A stretch of 64,000 nt of DNA, taken from positions 62,001 through 126,000 of the forward strand of contig CANNFR010000010.1 in assembly GCA_947503935.1 (NCBI GenBank), in the 5' to 3' direction. Below the pieces are notes generated by a model, which had not been told where the DNA came from, searched no databases, and was given only the letters and a program-made list of their open reading frames with translations. The translations under genes were made by a program, and so were the position numbers. Positions within the stretch are counted from its first letter, which is position 1, and each line of letters starts with the position of its first letter. This DNA comes from an uncultured Paracoccaceae bacterium (GTDB lineage: Bacteria > Pseudomonadota > Alphaproteobacteria > Rhodobacterales > Rhodobacteraceae). This document shows positions 44,492-55,277 of this stretch, one piece after another.

Positions 44492-45685
44492 ATGACCGAT
44501 TTCGCCGCAACGCGTGCCCTGTTTCACCTGCCCGACGGGGTGGTCTATCTCGATGGCAACTCGCTCGGTCCGATGCCTCTGGCCGCCGCGGGCCAGGTGC
44601 GTCAGATGATCGAGAGCGAATGGGGCGAGATGCTGATTACCGGCTGGAACAAGGCCGGATGGATGGATCTGCCCAAGCGTCTGGGGGACCGGATCGGTCG
44701 GCTGATCGGCGCCGAGCCGGGGACGGTCGTGATGGGCGATACGCTGTCGATCAAGGTCTACCAGGCGCTGGCCGCTGCCCTTGAGATGCGGCCCGACCGG
44801 CGCGTAATTTTGTCTGACAGCGGCAACTTCCCCTCCGATCTCTACATGGCGGAGGGTCTGGTGCGGACGCTAGGCCGGGGCTACGCCCTCCGTGTCGTGG
44901 ACCCCGAAGAGATAAGCGAAGCGATCGATGAGGATGTCGCGGTGCTGATGCTGACCGAGGTAGATTACCGCACCGGCCGCAGGCACGACATGGCAGCGCT
45001 GACCGCCAAGGCCCATGCGGTGGGCGCCCTGACCGTCTGGGATCTGGCGCATTCGGCCGGCGCCCTGCCGGTGGATGTGGCCAGCGCCGGCGCTGATTTC
45101 GCGGTGGGCTGCACCTACAAATACCTCAATTCCGGCCCCGGTGGGCCTGCCTTCATCTACGTCGCGCCACGCCATGCCGAGGTCGCAAGGCCGGCCCTGT
45201 CAGGATGGCTGGGGCATGAGGCGCCCTTCGCCTTCGACCTCGATTATCGGCCGGGCCAGGGCATTGAACGGATGCGGGTGGGCACGCCGCCGGTGATCCA
45301 GCTTGCTGCGCTGGAGGCGGCGATGGATGTCTGGGACATCGCCGATATCCACGATGTGCGGGCGCGGTCGATTGAGCTGACCGAAAGTTTCATCGCGGGT
45401 GTTGAGGCCCAATGCCCCGATCTGACGCTGGCCAGCCCGCGTGATCCGGCCGCGCGCGGCAGTCAGGTCAGCTTTCGCCATCCGGAGGGTTACGCGATCA
45501 TGCAAGCGCTGATCGTACGCGGCGTGATCGGCGATTTCCGCGCGCCCGATATCCTGCGGTTCGGGTTTACCCCGCTCTATATCGGCCCCGATGATGTCGA
45601 CCGCGCCGTGGCGACCTTGGCCGATTTGATGGACGGCAACCTCTGGAACCGTGCCGAATACAAGGCGCGCGCCGCGGTCACATGA
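44492..45685 (+). CDS. kynU: Kynureninase
   Basis: PLP enzyme of tryptophan breakdown converting kynurenine to anthranilate and alanine. The 397-residue product carries YLDGNSLGPMPLAAAGQV at the start, the SDSGNFPSDLYMAEGL region, VWDLAHSAGALPVD and the PLP-binding Lys210 in CTYKYLNSGPGG. GAGGAGG precedes the ATG at 44492; the in-frame start at 44450 is rejected. The tryptophan 2,3-dioxygenase usually found beside it is not in the window. The GNAT gene overlaps its stop. Confidence 0.93.
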   Translation: MTDFAATRALFHLPDGVVYLDGNSLGPMPLAAAGQVRQMIESEWGEMLITGWNKAGWMDLPKRLGDRIGRLIGAEPGTVVMGDTLSIKVYQALAAALEMRPDRRVILSDSGNFPSDLYMAEGLVRTLGRGYALRVVDPEEISEAIDEDVAVLMLTEVDYRTGRRHDMAALTAKAHAVGALTVWDLAHSAGALPVDVASAGADFAVGCTYKYLNSGPGGPAFIYVAPRHAEVARPALSGWLGHEAPFAFDLDYRPGQGIERMRVGTPPVIQLAALEAAMDVWDIADIHDVRARSIELTESFIAGVEAQCPDLTLASPRDPAARGSQVSFRHPEGYAIMQALIVRGVIGDFRAPDILRFGFTPLYIGPDDVDRAVATLADLMDGNLWNRAEYKARAAVT

Positions 45686-46146
45686 TATCCGTCCGTCGAT
45701 ATGAGGCGCGCGATGCTGAGCAATGCTTCGATGTGTTCTACCGCGCGGTCCATGAGGGCGCGAAGGCGCGGTATTCGCCCAGGCAGAGGCAGGCCTGGGC
45801 GCCGACAGACCAGCCGCCCGAAGGCTGGCAGGCGCGGCTTGGCGACGTGCTGACCTGGGTCGCCGAGGCGGACGGTAGAGTTGTCGGGTTCATGAACCTC
45901 GAACCCGACGGGCATCTCGACATGGCCTTTGTCGCACCGGATTGGATGGGGCGGGGCGTGGCCGATGCGCTCTGGACAACACTGCTGACCGAGGCGCAGA
46001 GGCTGGGCCTGACGCGCCTGACCACCGAGGCCAGCCACCTCGCCCGACCGTTCTTCCTGCGCCACGGCTGGCGGGTTGAAGCACCAGAAGAGGTCGAACG
46101 GCACGGGGTTCGGTTGCAGCGGTTCCGGATGTTCCGTCCGCTATGA
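45682..46146 (+). CDS. GNAT-family N-acetyltransferase
   Basis: A 154-residue acetyltransferase. The acetyl-CoA loop is recognised in AFVAPDWMGRGVADALWTTL and the fold begins MISVRRYEARDAEQCFDVFY. Substrate is unknown. The ATG overlaps the kynU stop by four bases, so translation is coupled. Confidence 0.92.
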   Translation: MISVRRYEARDAEQCFDVFYRAVHEGAKARYSPRQRQAWAPTDQPPEGWQARLGDVLTWVAEADGRVVGFMNLEPDGHLDMAFVAPDWMGRGVADALWTTLLTEAQRLGLTRLTTEASHLARPFFLRHGWRVEAPEEVERHGVRLQRFRMFRPL

Positions 46147-46258
46147 TAGAGAGCGGTCCATGGCGTTTCGTAACGGGCTGGAGATAGCGCACCTGAACTA
46201 ACCCGTCAAAGCCGTTGATTTTAGGCGATTCTATGGATGTGCGCCGTGCCTGTCGACC

Positions 46259-47584
46259 TCATGGAACGTGACCTGAGGCTTGGGTCAAACGGAACCCCTC
46301 AAAAAGACCGGCGATCTGGTCAGTGGCTTCTGACCAATTCTGAATCCGACGAAACGGGAGGAGGAAGTCGTAGCGGCGCGACCCCTCAAAAACCTGAGCG
46401 CGGCACAGCTCGTCCGCGTAAGGGCCACTCAGACAGTCCAAAATGACAGTCCGACCGGTCCTTTCCTCAATACCTGCAAGTCTAATGTGGTTGGGATGCG
46501 TGAAATCGGACGCGCTCAATTTGGCAGGATTTGGCATCATCTCCAGCGAGAGAGCGTCTTCCGGCAAACTCGGATCGCTCGCATTCTCGGTTAACGAAAC
46601 CCGCTCTGCGATCTTGGGGTGGACACTGTCGGTACCCACAAGGAGGGTGCTGCGGATCGAAATACGTCGCGGCGTCACCCGCGCCTGGAAGTCTGCCGGG
46701 ATCGCGTAGAGCGCGCTGCCCACCGCATAAACGCCCTCATCGATTGCGCCGCTTTGCAGAGTATCTGCATAGTCAGTGATTGGAACACAGGCAGAAACGG
46801 TATCGATTGCCCCCCAAGCGGGGACAAACCGCTGCTGCCGGATAGACCAATGCGCGATGAAGCGAACCATTCCATTCTCACGGACCAATATGCCGAGATG
46901 CGGATAGGTGGTCGATTTCCGCATGGCAAAAAATCCCAGCTCGCCAACGCTGGAAATCTGGCTTGAAAATGTACCGCTCGTCAGACACCAGGGCCGGCCT
47001 TCCGAAAGCTCCTCTGCACCGGTGAGGATGCGGTCAGCTTGCGCTGAACCCATGAACGCTGTGATGGAAATGGTGCCAAGGGCGGTTGAAAAGACGATGG
47101 CGGTGTTGGCCCTGGAAAAAATCAGCAACGCGGCACCCGAGGCGCCCGTCAACACCGCAATAGTCCGGTCCAAGCCACCGCCAAATGGCTGACCTGAGAG
47201 CAGCATTGACAGGCCGAGGGTCAGAAGCAGCCCCGTAAATCCGCCAACAACACCCAGGAAAACCAAATCTAAAGCGCGCATCGGGCGACCTTTGGATCCC
47301 GCGAGGGTTTCCGGTTTCAGCTGCCCACGATAAGTAGAAAAACACAGCCGAAGGGCGATCAGAAGCGCAATGGCGAAGCTGAACAAGACCAATATTGCCT
47401 GGCCAATCGCCCAACCAAAATCCTGTTCTGTCCAATGCACCGGTCCTTCGAGGAGCGACGCGATTGCGTAGAAAGCGACAGCGAGACCGGCCGCCCTCCA
47501 CATCAGAAAAAGCGGCAGAAACGGGCTGATCAGTGCCAGCGTCACAAAAGCAATATATCCAATAGTGGCGATGTCTTGCGCCAT
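46259..47584 (-). CDS. Hypothetical polytopic membrane protein
   Basis: Family not recognised. The 441-residue product begins with about five membrane segments (in the first 170 residues) followed by a soluble region with a few cysteines (CLTSGT, SACVPI, LDCLSG, LCRAQV) that seems to face the periplasm or cytoplasm. Base composition is more AT-rich than that of neighbours. The ATG at 47584 is preferred over the upstream TTG at 47593. No operon partner. Confidence 0.68.
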   Translation of the reverse strand: MAQDIATIGYIAFVTLALISPFLPLFLMWRAAGLAVAFYAIASLLEGPVHWTEQDFGWAIGQAILVLFSFAIALLIALRLCFSTYRGQLKPETLAGSKGRPMRALDLVFLGVVGGFTGLLLTLGLSMLLSGQPFGGGLDRTIAVLTGASGAALLIFSRANTAIVFSTALGTISITAFMGSAQADRILTGAEELSEGRPWCLTSGTFSSQISSVGELGFFAMRKSTTYPHLGILVRENGMVRFIAHWSIRQQRFVPAWGAIDTVSACVPITDYADTLQSGAIDEGVYAVGSALYAIPADFQARVTPRRISIRSTLLVGTDSVHPKIAERVSLTENASDPSLPEDALSLEMMPNPAKLSASDFTHPNHIRLAGIEERTGRTVILDCLSGPYADELCRAQVFEGSRRYDFLLPFRRIQNWSEATDQIAGLFEGFRLTQASGHVP

Positions 47585-47729
47585 ATCCCTCAACCATCAG
47601 GAGCCCGATTACCCCGCAGGGCACGGATCATTTCTGCCTTGTTTATCCGACGCGTCCCATAGCAGACAGGCGTAGATCGTGCAGTATCCATTCGACGGCA
47701 GATTGAACCTCTGCCGCATGGGCGCTCAA

Positions 47730-47764
47730 ACAAAAAAGCCCCCGGCCAATAGGGCGGAGGCTTT
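47730..47764 (-). terminator. Intrinsic terminator after citrate synthase
   Basis: On the minus strand a GC-rich hairpin with AAGCCTCCGCCC pairing with GGCCGGGGGCTT is followed by a run of T residues, about 20 bases beyond the gltA stop. It is a standard intrinsic terminator. Confidence 0.85.
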
Positions 47765-47784
47765 CTTCTGGGTTTTCGATGTGC

Positions 47785-49086
47785 TTAGCGGTTTTCGACG
47801 TCGATATAGTCGCGCGTGGGGGCGCCGACATAGAGCTGCCGCGGGCGGCCGATCTTCTGGGTCGGGTCGGCGATCATCTCTTTCCATTGCGAGATCCAGC
47901 CCACGGTGCGGCTGAGCGCGAAGATGGGCGTGAACATCGAGGTCGGGAAACCCATCGCATCAAGGATGATGCCCGAGTAGAAATCGACATTCGGGTAGAG
48001 CTTTTTCGAGACGAAATAATCGTCCTCAAGCGCAATTTTCTCAAGCTCTTTGGCGACTTTCAGGGTCTCGTTATTCTCGATCCCCAGAAGCTCGAGCACC
48101 TCGTCGGCGCTTTCCTTCATCACCTTCGCCCGCGGATCGAAATTCTTGTAGACGCGGTGGCCGAAGCCCATCAGGCGGAAGGGATCTTCCTTGTCCTTGG
48201 CACGCGCGATGTATTCGGGGATACGGTCAACCGTGCCGATCTCGCGCAGCATCTCAAGGCAGGCCTGGTTGGCGCCGCCATGGGCAGGGCCCCAGAGGCA
48301 GGCGATGCCGGCCGCGATGCAGGCAAACGGGTTGGCGCCCGACGATCCCGCAAGGCGCACGGTCGAGGTTGAGGCGTTTTGCTCATGATCGGCATGCAGC
48401 ATCATGATCCGGTCCATCGCGCGGCAGAGGATCGGGTCGACCACGTAATCCTCGGCCGGAACCGCAAAACACATCCGCAGGAAGTTTCCGGCGTAATCCA
48501 ATGAATTCTTTGGGTAAACGAAGGGCTGCCCGATCGAGTACTTATAGGCCATCGCCGCGATCGTCGGCACTTTTGCCAAAAGCCTGATCGCGGCGACCTC
48601 ACGCTGCCAGGGGTCGTTGATATCGGTCGAGTCGTGATAAAACGCGCTCATCGCGCCGACTACGCCCACCATCGTGGCCATTGGATGAGCATCGCGGCGG
48701 AACCCACGGAAAAAGTTGTGCATTTGCTCATGCACCATCGTGTGGTTCGTCACGCGCGCTTCAAAATCTTCCAGCTGGGCGGCATCGGGCAGCTCGCCAT
48801 AGAGCAGCAGGTAGCACACTTCCAGAAAATGCGATTTTGCGGCCAGTTGTTCGATCGGATAGCCGCGATAGAGCAACTCGCCCTTGTCGCCGTCGATATA
48901 AGTGATCGTGCTGTCGCAAGACGCGGTCGAGGTGAAGCCCGGGTCGTAGGTGAAGACATCACCCTGGGCGTAGAGCTTGCGGATATCGATCACATCCGGT
49001 CCAACCGTCGGCGACATCATCGGCATCTCGATGCGTTTGTCATCGAATGTCAGCGTGGCAGTGCGCGTGTGTTTGGTGTCGGCCAT
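47785..49086 (-). CDS. gltA: Citrate synthase
   Basis: Condenses acetyl-CoA and oxaloacetate at the entry of the TCA cycle. The 433-residue product is the long type-II form. [15 protein letters not shown] is the family signature, and [18 protein letters not shown] supplies a catalytic histidine region. The start is ATG at 49086 ([12 protein letters not shown]); the longer frame to 49143 is not needed. It lies 81 bases from the gltX stop, in the same direction. Confidence 0.97.
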   Translation of the reverse strand: MADTKHTRTATLTFDDKRIEMPMMSPTVGPDVIDIRKLYAQGDVFTYDPGFTSTASCDSTITYIDGDKGELLYRGYPIEQLAAKSHFLEVCYLLLYGELPDAAQLEDFEARVTNHTMVHEQMHNFFRGFRRDAHPMATMVGVVGAMSAFYHDSTDINDPWQREVAAIRLLAKVPTIAAMAYKYSIGQPFVYPKNSLDYAGNFLRMCFAVPAEDYVVDPILCRAMDRIMMLHADHEQNASTSTVRLAGSSGANPFACIAAGIACLWGPAHGGANQACLEMLREIGTVDRIPEYIARAKDKEDPFRLMGFGHRVYKNFDPRAKVMKESADEVLELLGIENNETLKVAKELEKIALEDDYFVSKKLYPNVDFYSGIILDAMGFPTSMFTPIFALSRTVGWISQWKEMIADPTQKIGRPRQLYVGAPTRDYIDVENR

Positions 49087-49167
49087 ATGGTTCCCTTTCT
49101 CTCGGCAAGGCACCGGGCCTGGCCGCATACATCCCCTCGACACGTCCCGAGAGGCGATACCCGCCGC

Positions 49168-50568
49168 TCAGCCCGCCGCGTCAGCGATCCGGGCGATGGT
49201 TTCATCCCGGCCGATGACAAGCATCATGTCGAAAACGCTGGGGCTGACCGGTCGGCCAGCGAGAGCGGCACGGAGTGGCCCTGCGAGTTTACCGAGCGTC
49301 AACCCGTGTGCCTCGGCAACCTGAGCCACGACCGCCTCCAGCGCGTCGCGTGTCCAGCTAGCATTTTGCAGGTGCGGCGTCAATTCTGCCAATAGGTGTC
49401 TTGCGGTGTCATCCAGCGCGCCTTGCGCCTTCTCATCGCGCTGCAAAGGGCTTTCGGCCAATACAAAATGGGCTTTGGCCAGAAGTTCGGGGAAATTCTT
49501 GGCCCGATCTTTCAGGCAATACATGGCCCGCGTCAGCCCGTCTTTCTGCGCCGCAGAAAGTTCGGGCGCGTCGGTTGCGGTCAGATAGGCCTGGATCTCG
49601 GCCACCAGGTCGGCATCTTCGGCGCGCGCGATCTGCTGGCCGCAGATGAAGTCGAGTTTCTTGAAATCGAGCCGCGCCGGGGCCTTGCCGATGCCTGACA
49701 GATCGAACCATTCGCGCGCCTCGGCGTCCGAGAACACTTCGTCATCGCCGTGGCTCCAGCCCAGCCGCGCCAGGTAATTGCGCATGCCGGCCGCCGGATA
49801 GCCCATCTTCTGATATTCCTCGACCCCGACCGCGCCATGGCGTTTCGACAGCTTCTTACCGTCAGGCCCATGGATCAGAGGGATATGCGCCCAGACAGGC
49901 GCCTCCCAGCCCATGCCGCGATAGACCTGCGCCTGACGTGCCGCGTTGTTCAGATGGTCATCCCCCCGGATCACATGGGTCACGCCCATATCGTGGTCAT
50001 CCACCACGACGGCCAGCATGTAGGTCGGTGTACCGTCGGATCGTAAACAAATCATGTCGTCCAGCTGCTCATTGCCGAACCGCACCTTGCCCTGCACCTG
50101 ATCGTCGATCACCGTCTCGCCCTCACGCGGGGCTTTCAGGCGGATCACGTAAGGCGCGTCGGGATGGGTGGCGGGGTCGGCATCGCGCCAGGGGCTTTGG
50201 AACAGGGTTGAGCGGCCCTCGGCCCGCGCGGCCTCGCGGAAGGATTCGATTTCCTCCTTCGTGCTGAAGCACTTATAGGCCGATCCTCGCGCAAGCATCT
50301 CGTGGGCCACCTCGGCATGCCGGTCGCGGGCCGCGAACTGGCTGGCAGGCTCACCGTCCCAATCCAGACCCAACCAGGTCAACCCCTTCAGGATGGCTTC
50401 GGTTGCCTCGGGCGTGGATCGCGCGCGGTCGGTATCCTCGATCCGCAGCAGAAATTTGCCACCGCGCCCCCGCGCATAGAGCCAATTGAACAAGGCCGTG
50501 CGCGCGCCCCCGATATGCAGATATCCCGTGGGCGATGGGGCAAAACGGGTGACGATGGTGTCGGACAT
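49168..50568 (-). CDS. gltX: Glutamate-tRNA ligase
   Basis: Class I aminoacyl-tRNA synthetase. The 466-residue product has the HIGH motif as HIGG at residues 18-21 ([12 protein letters not shown]) and the KMSKS motif as KKLSKRHG at 238-245. The ATG at 50568 ([15 protein letters not shown]) is preferred; the frame extends upstream to 50796 without homology and across the divergent comEC start. Some alphaproteobacteria have two copies; whether this is the non-discriminating form cannot be told from sequence here. Confidence 0.96.
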   Translation of the reverse strand: MSDTIVTRFAPSPTGYLHIGGARTALFNWLYARGRGGKFLLRIEDTDRARSTPEATEAILKGLTWLGLDWDGEPASQFAARDRHAEVAHEMLARGSAYKCFSTKEEIESFREAARAEGRSTLFQSPWRDADPATHPDAPYVIRLKAPREGETVIDDQVQGKVRFGNEQLDDMICLRSDGTPTYMLAVVVDDHDMGVTHVIRGDDHLNNAARQAQVYRGMGWEAPVWAHIPLIHGPDGKKLSKRHGAVGVEEYQKMGYPAAGMRNYLARLGWSHGDDEVFSDAEAREWFDLSGIGKAPARLDFKKLDFICGQQIARAEDADLVAEIQAYLTATDAPELSAAQKDGLTRAMYCLKDRAKNFPELLAKAHFVLAESPLQRDEKAQGALDDTARHLLAELTPHLQNASWTRDALEAVVAQVAEAHGLTLGKLAGPLRAALAGRPVSPSVFDMMLVIGRDETIARIADAAG

Positions 50569-50659
50569 GGGGGCCGCGCCTCTCGGTATTAACCATTTGG
50601 AAACCATGACCCCGATAGGGTCGCGGCTCGCTTTACGCATTTGGCCGGGAGAGAACAAG

Positions 50660-52774
50660 GTGGCAGGGTCGGTGGCCATGCGGGCCGGTATCTGGCCCGC
50701 GCGGATCTTGCGGGGTCTGGCGCTGCCGCTGACGGCGCTTGAGGCGCAGCGCGGCCACCTGTTTCCGTGGGTGCCGGTCTGCCTTGGAGTCGGCATCGGC
50801 CTTTGGTTTGCCCTGCCGGTTGAGCCGGGCCTGCGGTTCTACCAGCTTTTGGGCCTAGGCGCGCTGGTGCTGGTACCCTTGGCTTTGCGCGGCCCGGTGG
50901 CGCTGCGCCCGCTTGCAATGGCGCTCTGCCTTGCGGCCATCGGCGCCCTCGTGGCGGGGGCGCGGGCGCATATGGTGGCGGCCCCGGTGCTGGAGTACCG
51001 CTTTTACGGCGGGGTCGAGGGCCGGATCGTCAATATCGACCGCTCGCTGTCGGACCGCACGCGCCTCACGCTGGATCGCGTTGTGATGGAGCGTCTGGCC
51101 CCTGACGAGACGCCCGCGCGCATCCGCGTCTCGCTCCATGGTCGCGCGGCTAAGGATGCGCCCGCCGTCGGCAGCACGATCATCCTGACGGCCAATATCT
51201 CGCCGCCCCAGGGCCCGGTCGAGCCCGGTGCCTTCGACTTCCGCCGCCTGGCCTGGTTCGCCCAGCTGGGTGGCGTCGGCTACACTCGCACCCCCGTCTT
51301 GATGCTGGAACCGGCCGAGACGGGCCTCGCGGGGCTGGTCATCGCGCGCCTCCGCCACCGCATCTCACAAGGCGTCCAGGCCGCGATGCCGGGTGAGCCG
51401 GGTGCCTTCGCGGCGGCCGTTCTGACCGGCGATCGCTCGGGCATCGCGCGGGAGACGCTCGACAATCTGCGCAACTCGAATCTGGCGCATTTGCTAGCAA
51501 TTTCAGGGCTTCACATGGCGTTGCTCACAGGGTTTGTCTTCGCCGCCCTGCGCTATGGCCTGGCGCTGATCCCGCCTTTGGCTCTGCGCATCCCGGTCAA
51601 GAAAACCGCCGCTGTCGTCGCGCTGATGGCTGCGGGGTTCTATCTGGCCCTGTCGGGCGGGGCCGTGGCGACCGAGCGGGCCTTTGTCATGGTCGCCGTG
51701 ATGCTGGTCGCCGTGCTGTTCGACCGGCGCGCGCTGTCGCTCCGCTCGGTGGCGATGGCCGCCGTGATCGTCCTGCTGATTGAGCCCGAAAGCCTGGGCG
51801 AGCCCGGGTTTCAGATGTCCTTCGCCGCCACCACGGCGCTTGTCGCGGCGTTCCAGGCGCTCCGCCGCCCGCCGGGGGCCCCGCGCCGCTTGCCGGGCTG
51901 GGCCGCGCCGGCGGCGGGGCTGTTGATCTCCTCGGCCGTGGCGGGATTCTCCACCGCGCCCTATGCGGCCGCGCATTTTAACCGGATCGCCGATTACGGC
52001 CTCTTGGCGAACCTGCTCTCGGTGCCGATCATGGGCGCCATCGTCATGCCAGCGGCCGTGATCGCGGCCTGCCTCTGGCCCGTCGGCCTGTCCTGGCTGC
52101 CGCTCTGGGCGATGGAGCAGGGCACCCGCTGGATTTTGGGCGTGGCGGCCTTCGTCGACGACCTGCCGGGCTCGGTCCGCTATGCGGCCACGCCGCCCGA
52201 GACCTTCCTGCCGCTCTTCACAATCGGTGCGCTTTTCCTGATCCTCTGGCAGGGCCGGGCGCGCCTTCTGGGCCTCGCCCCCATGGCCGCCGCTCTGGCG
52301 CTTTGGGCCCAGGCCGAACGCCCGCCGCTCCTGATCGCCGGAACGGGTGGCATTGTCGGCGTGCTGACCGATGAGGGGCGCGCCGTCACCAAACCCAGCG
52401 GCGACGGCTTTGCCGCCCGCAGCTGGCTTGAGGATGACGGCGACGGCGCGCTTCAGCCGGATGCCTTCGCAAGAGCCGGGTTCCAGGGCGAGAGGGGCAA
52501 CCTATCCGTCAAGCTTGGTCAGACCGAGATCGTCCATCTCTCAGGCCGGGGCTGGCGCGACCGGCTGGTCGAGGAATGCAAGGCCAACCGGATCATCGTG
52601 GTCGCGACCGAGGTTGAGGCGTCGCCCGGCCCCTGCACCTTGCTCGACCCCCGGGCCCTGTCGCAGACCGGGGCGCTGGCGGGCTGGCTCGACAAGGACG
52701 GCGCGCTCCGGTTCGAAACGGTGGTCGAGCACACCGGCAAAAGGCTCTGGACCGGCTATCGCCCCAGCGGTTGA
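50660..52774 (+). CDS. ComEC/Rec2-family DNA uptake channel protein
   Basis: Polytopic inner-membrane protein that in competent bacteria carries single-stranded DNA into the cytoplasm. The 704-residue product has an N-terminal DUF4131-type domain (with [12 protein letters not shown]) and a competence domain with the canonical [20 protein letters not shown], followed by a series of membrane segments. There is a C-terminal extension but no clear metallo-hydrolase motif. GTG at 50660 is preferred because GGGAGAG lies ahead; upstream in-frame ATGs overlap gltX. Divergent to gltX. Confidence 0.9.
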   Translation: MAGSVAMRAGIWPARILRGLALPLTALEAQRGHLFPWVPVCLGVGIGLWFALPVEPGLRFYQLLGLGALVLVPLALRGPVALRPLAMALCLAAIGALVAGARAHMVAAPVLEYRFYGGVEGRIVNIDRSLSDRTRLTLDRVVMERLAPDETPARIRVSLHGRAAKDAPAVGSTIILTANISPPQGPVEPGAFDFRRLAWFAQLGGVGYTRTPVLMLEPAETGLAGLVIARLRHRISQGVQAAMPGEPGAFAAAVLTGDRSGIARETLDNLRNSNLAHLLAISGLHMALLTGFVFAALRYGLALIPPLALRIPVKKTAAVVALMAAGFYLALSGGAVATERAFVMVAVMLVAVLFDRRALSLRSVAMAAVIVLLIEPESLGEPGFQMSFAATTALVAAFQALRRPPGAPRRLPGWAAPAAGLLISSAVAGFSTAPYAAAHFNRIADYGLLANLLSVPIMGAIVMPAAVIAACLWPVGLSWLPLWAMEQGTRWILGVAAFVDDLPGSVRYAATPPETFLPLFTIGALFLILWQGRARLLGLAPMAAALALWAQAERPPLLIAGTGGIVGVLTDEGRAVTKPSGDGFAARSWLEDDGDGALQPDAFARAGFQGERGNLSVKLGQTEIVHLSGRGWRDRLVEECKANRIIVVATEVEASPGPCTLLDPRALSQTGALAGWLDKDGALRFETVVEHTGKRLWTGYRPSG

Positions 52775-52859
52775 CGCTTGGCGCCCGCCTGAGCCAGAGG
52801 GCGAAGCCCGAAGGCGAGGTAAATGTCTCAACGGCGCGCCGCGCGCCGTTTCCGCTGGA

Positions 52860-53945
52860 TCAAGCTCCGCGCGCGCGAAAGTGCTTGGAAAGTTTCAGCC
52901 CCTGGCCCTGATAATTCGAGGCAATCCCCGCGCCGTAAAGCTGATCGGGGCGCGACGTCATCCGTTCATAGACCAGCCGCCCGACGACTTGCCCATGCTC
53001 CAGCACGAATGGCGCTTCATGGCAGCGCACCTCCAGCACCCCGCGCGATCCGCCGCCACCGGCCTCGGCCCAGCCGAAACCGGGGTCGAAGAAGCCTGCG
53101 TAATGCACCCGGAACTCACCCACCATCGCCAGGTAAGGCGCCATTTCGGCCGCGCAATCGGGCGGGATGGCGATCGCCTCGCGGCTGACCAGAATGTAAA
53201 ACGCGCCGGGGTCGAGGATGATCCAGCCCGCATCGGTATGGATCGGCTCCCAGAACTCGGCCGGGTCGTAATGGCCGATCCGGGCCAGATCGATGACGCC
53301 GGTATGGGGTTTCGCGCGGTAGCCCACCAGATTGCCGGCCTCGGGCCGGAGGTCGACGGAAAACCCCAGACCATCGGAAATCACCGCCTCGCCCGAGACA
53401 ATCGGCGTTTTCGCATGCAGCGCGCGCAGATCCTCATCACTGATGAAGGTCTTGCCGCGCCGAAAGATGATCTGGTTCAGCATCTGCCCGCGGGTCACCA
53501 CGACCGAGAAAGATCGTGGGCAAATCTCGACATAAAGCGGCCCCTCATAGCCTTCGGGCACGCGGTCGAACTCAACCCCCTGATCGGTGATGATCCGCGT
53601 CAGCAGGTCCAGCCGGCCGATCGAGGATTTGGCGCTAGCGGCCCCGGCCATGCCGGGGGGCAGGGCCAGCCGCTCCATCAGCGGCACGACATAAACGCAG
53701 CCCTTTTCCAGCACGGCGCCGCCGGTCAGGTCGATCCGATGCATTTCGAACGCGGCCAACCGGTCGGCCACGCTGCGGCCCTGGCCGGGCAGAAACGACG
53801 CCCGCATCCGTGTGGCCGTGGCGCCGAGGCGCAGATCGAGGCTGGCGGGCTGGATCTGGCCGGGTGCGATCGGCTCTTCGGCCGCGATGCCGCCCGAGGC
53901 GATCAGCGCGCGGATCTCATGATCGGGAAGAACGCCGTCTGCCAT
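52860..53945 (-). CDS. Duplicated dCTP-deaminase-like protein
   Basis: A 361-residue protein composed of two Dcd/dUTPase-fold halves. The first half has LDLRLG, ERLALPPGMAGAASAKSSIGR and ITDQGVEFDRVPEGYEGPLY; the second has similar elements, with REAIAIPPDCAAEMAPYL and HYAGFFDPGFGWAEAGGGGS. The SAKSSIGR and FDPGFGWA strings correspond to the Dcd catalytic loops. It is annotated elsewhere as 2'-deoxycytidine 5'-triphosphate deaminase; the usual E. coli enzyme is 193 residues and single-domain. The activity of the duplicated form is inferred. Confidence 0.85.
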   Translation of the reverse strand: MADGVLPDHEIRALIASGGIAAEEPIAPGQIQPASLDLRLGATATRMRASFLPGQGRSVADRLAAFEMHRIDLTGGAVLEKGCVYVVPLMERLALPPGMAGAASAKSSIGRLDLLTRIITDQGVEFDRVPEGYEGPLYVEICPRSFSVVVTRGQMLNQIIFRRGKTFISDEDLRALHAKTPIVSGEAVISDGLGFSVDLRPEAGNLVGYRAKPHTGVIDLARIGHYDPAEFWEPIHTDAGWIILDPGAFYILVSREAIAIPPDCAAEMAPYLAMVGEFRVHYAGFFDPGFGWAEAGGGGSRGVLEVRCHEAPFVLEHGQVVGRLVYERMTSRPDQLYGAGIASNYQGQGLKLSKHFRARGA

Positions 53946-54001
53946 GGCTTTGCCCTAAATGCAGCGCGCCCGCCACGCGGAGGTGGCGGGCAGCGGTGAA
54001 A

Positions 54002-54079
54002 TGGTCGGGCCAGCGAGATTCGAACTCACGACCTTCCGTCCCCCAGACGGACGCGCTAACCAGGCTGCGCCATGGCCCG
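54002..54079 (-). tRNA. tRNA-Pro (anticodon GGG)
   Basis: The minus strand folds with acceptor arms CGGGCCA and TGGCCCG, D stem GCGC/GCGC, anticodon stem TCCGT/ACGGA around the loop CTGGGGG (anticodon GGG), T arm GTGAG-TTCGAAT-CTCGC, discriminator A and an encoded CCA. It lies between the dCTP-deaminase-like gene and the MerR gene. Confidence 0.95.
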
Positions 54080-54147
54080 ACGGGCGGTATACATACCGGT
54101 TTTGCGGCCGGGGGCAAGCTGGAATGCGCATCCTGTCAGGTTGCCCG

Positions 54148-54963
54148 TCAGCGGGGCCGGTCGGTCATCTGATCGCGCAGGGCGATCAGCCGTGCATAAA
54201 GCTGCGCCGCCTTGGCGGGCTCGGCCGCGAGGCGCGCGCGAACGGCCTGAGAATCACTCAGCGGAAAGGGCGAGACCGGCGCGGCATAGGATGGGTCATC
54301 ATCCGCGGGCGGCTCGGGGATGGCCGCGACGTCGGGCTTTGGCGAGGGTGGCGCCTCCACAGGCTCCGGCGTGGCCTCTGGTGGCGCGGGCTCAGGATCT
54401 TGCGGGGATGCCGCGGCAGAAACGGGCTCGGGATCGGCCTCTTGGGCGGACGCCTCTGGCGCCTCGGCCTCCGGTTCAGCTGGCGGATCGGTGTCGAATT
54501 CGAACTGAGGTTGCAGCACCAGGGGCGGCTCCTTCTCAGGCGTCTCAGACGCCTCGGCCTCGACGGTATCCGCATCCTCCTGCGCCATTTCAGGCTCAGG
54601 CGCAGCCTCGGCCTGGCCCAGAACCAGCACCTCGTCAGCTGCGTCCTCGACCGCGTCCGGGGCGGCGGTCGGCGGGGCCGAGCCATCGTCCAGCGCGGGC
54701 GACAAGGCCGCCACATGGCGCACCCCTTCCGAGCGCAGCAGCTTTTGCACGCCGCGGATCGTCAGACCATCTTCGTGGAGTAACTTCTTGATTCCGCCCA
54801 ACAAAGCCATATCGGCTGGGCGGTAATAGCGCCGCCCTCCGGCGCGCTTGACCGGCTTGACCTGGGTGAACCGGCTTTCCCAAAAGCGCAGCACATGGGC
54901 CGGCGTGTCGAGCCATTCGGACACTTCACTGATGGTGCGAAAGGCATCGGGGGACTTGTCCAT
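54148..54963 (-). CDS. MerR-family regulator with long acidic, proline/alanine-rich tail
   Basis: Transcription regulator of unknown target. The MerR winged helix (residues about 9-77) contains [40 protein letters not shown] and [20 protein letters not shown]. The remaining two-thirds is low complexity, rich in Ala, Pro, Glu and Asp up to about residue 230, with a short conserved helical C terminus. The ATG at 54963 is preferred over the longer frame reaching 55284, which is antisense noise through ihfA. It follows ihfA by 11 bases and is the last gene of the plsX-fabH-ihfA operon. Confidence 0.88.
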   Translation of the reverse strand: MDKSPDAFRTISEVSEWLDTPAHVLRFWESRFTQVKPVKRAGGRRYYRPADMALLGGIKKLLHEDGLTIRGVQKLLRSEGVRHVAALSPALDDGSAPPTAAPDAVEDAADEVLVLGQAEAAPEPEMAQEDADTVEAEASETPEKEPPLVLQPQFEFDTDPPAEPEAEAPEASAQEADPEPVSAAASPQDPEPAPPEATPEPVEAPPSPKPDVAAIPEPPADDDPSYAAPVSPFPLSDSQAVRARLAAEPAKAAQLYARLIALRDQMTDRPR

Positions 54964-54974
54964 CGGCCTTTGCC

Positions 54975-55277
54975 TCAGGCCTTGTTGCCAGCCGCCACGC
55001 GATCCTTCATCAGATGCGAGGGGCGGAAGGTCAGCACCCGGCGGGGCTGGATCGGCACCTCTTCGCCCGTTTTGGGGTTGCGGCCCACGCGGGCCCCCTT
55101 GTCGCGGACCGAGAAGGTTCCGAAGGACGAGATTTTCACCGATTGGCCGCCGGCCAGAGCGTCCGACATGTGGCGCAGGACGCTTTCCACCAGATCGGCG
55201 GATTCGTTGCGCGACAGCCCCACCTCCCGGAACACTGCTTCTGACAGATCCATCCGTGTCAGGGTCTTGTCGCTCAT
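54975..55277 (-). CDS. ihfA: Integration host factor subunit alpha
   Basis: Sequence-specific DNA-bending protein that acts as a heterodimer with IhfB. The 100-residue product begins [20 protein letters not shown] and has the DNA-binding arm in [21 protein letters not shown] and [13 protein letters not shown] as family hallmarks. It lies 102 bases after the fabH stop on the same strand, just ahead of the merR gene. Confidence 0.96.
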   Translation of the reverse strand: MSDKTLTRMDLSEAVFREVGLSRNESADLVESVLRHMSDALAGGQSVKISSFGTFSVRDKGARVGRNPKTGEEVPIQPRRVLTFRPSHLMKDRVAAGNKA

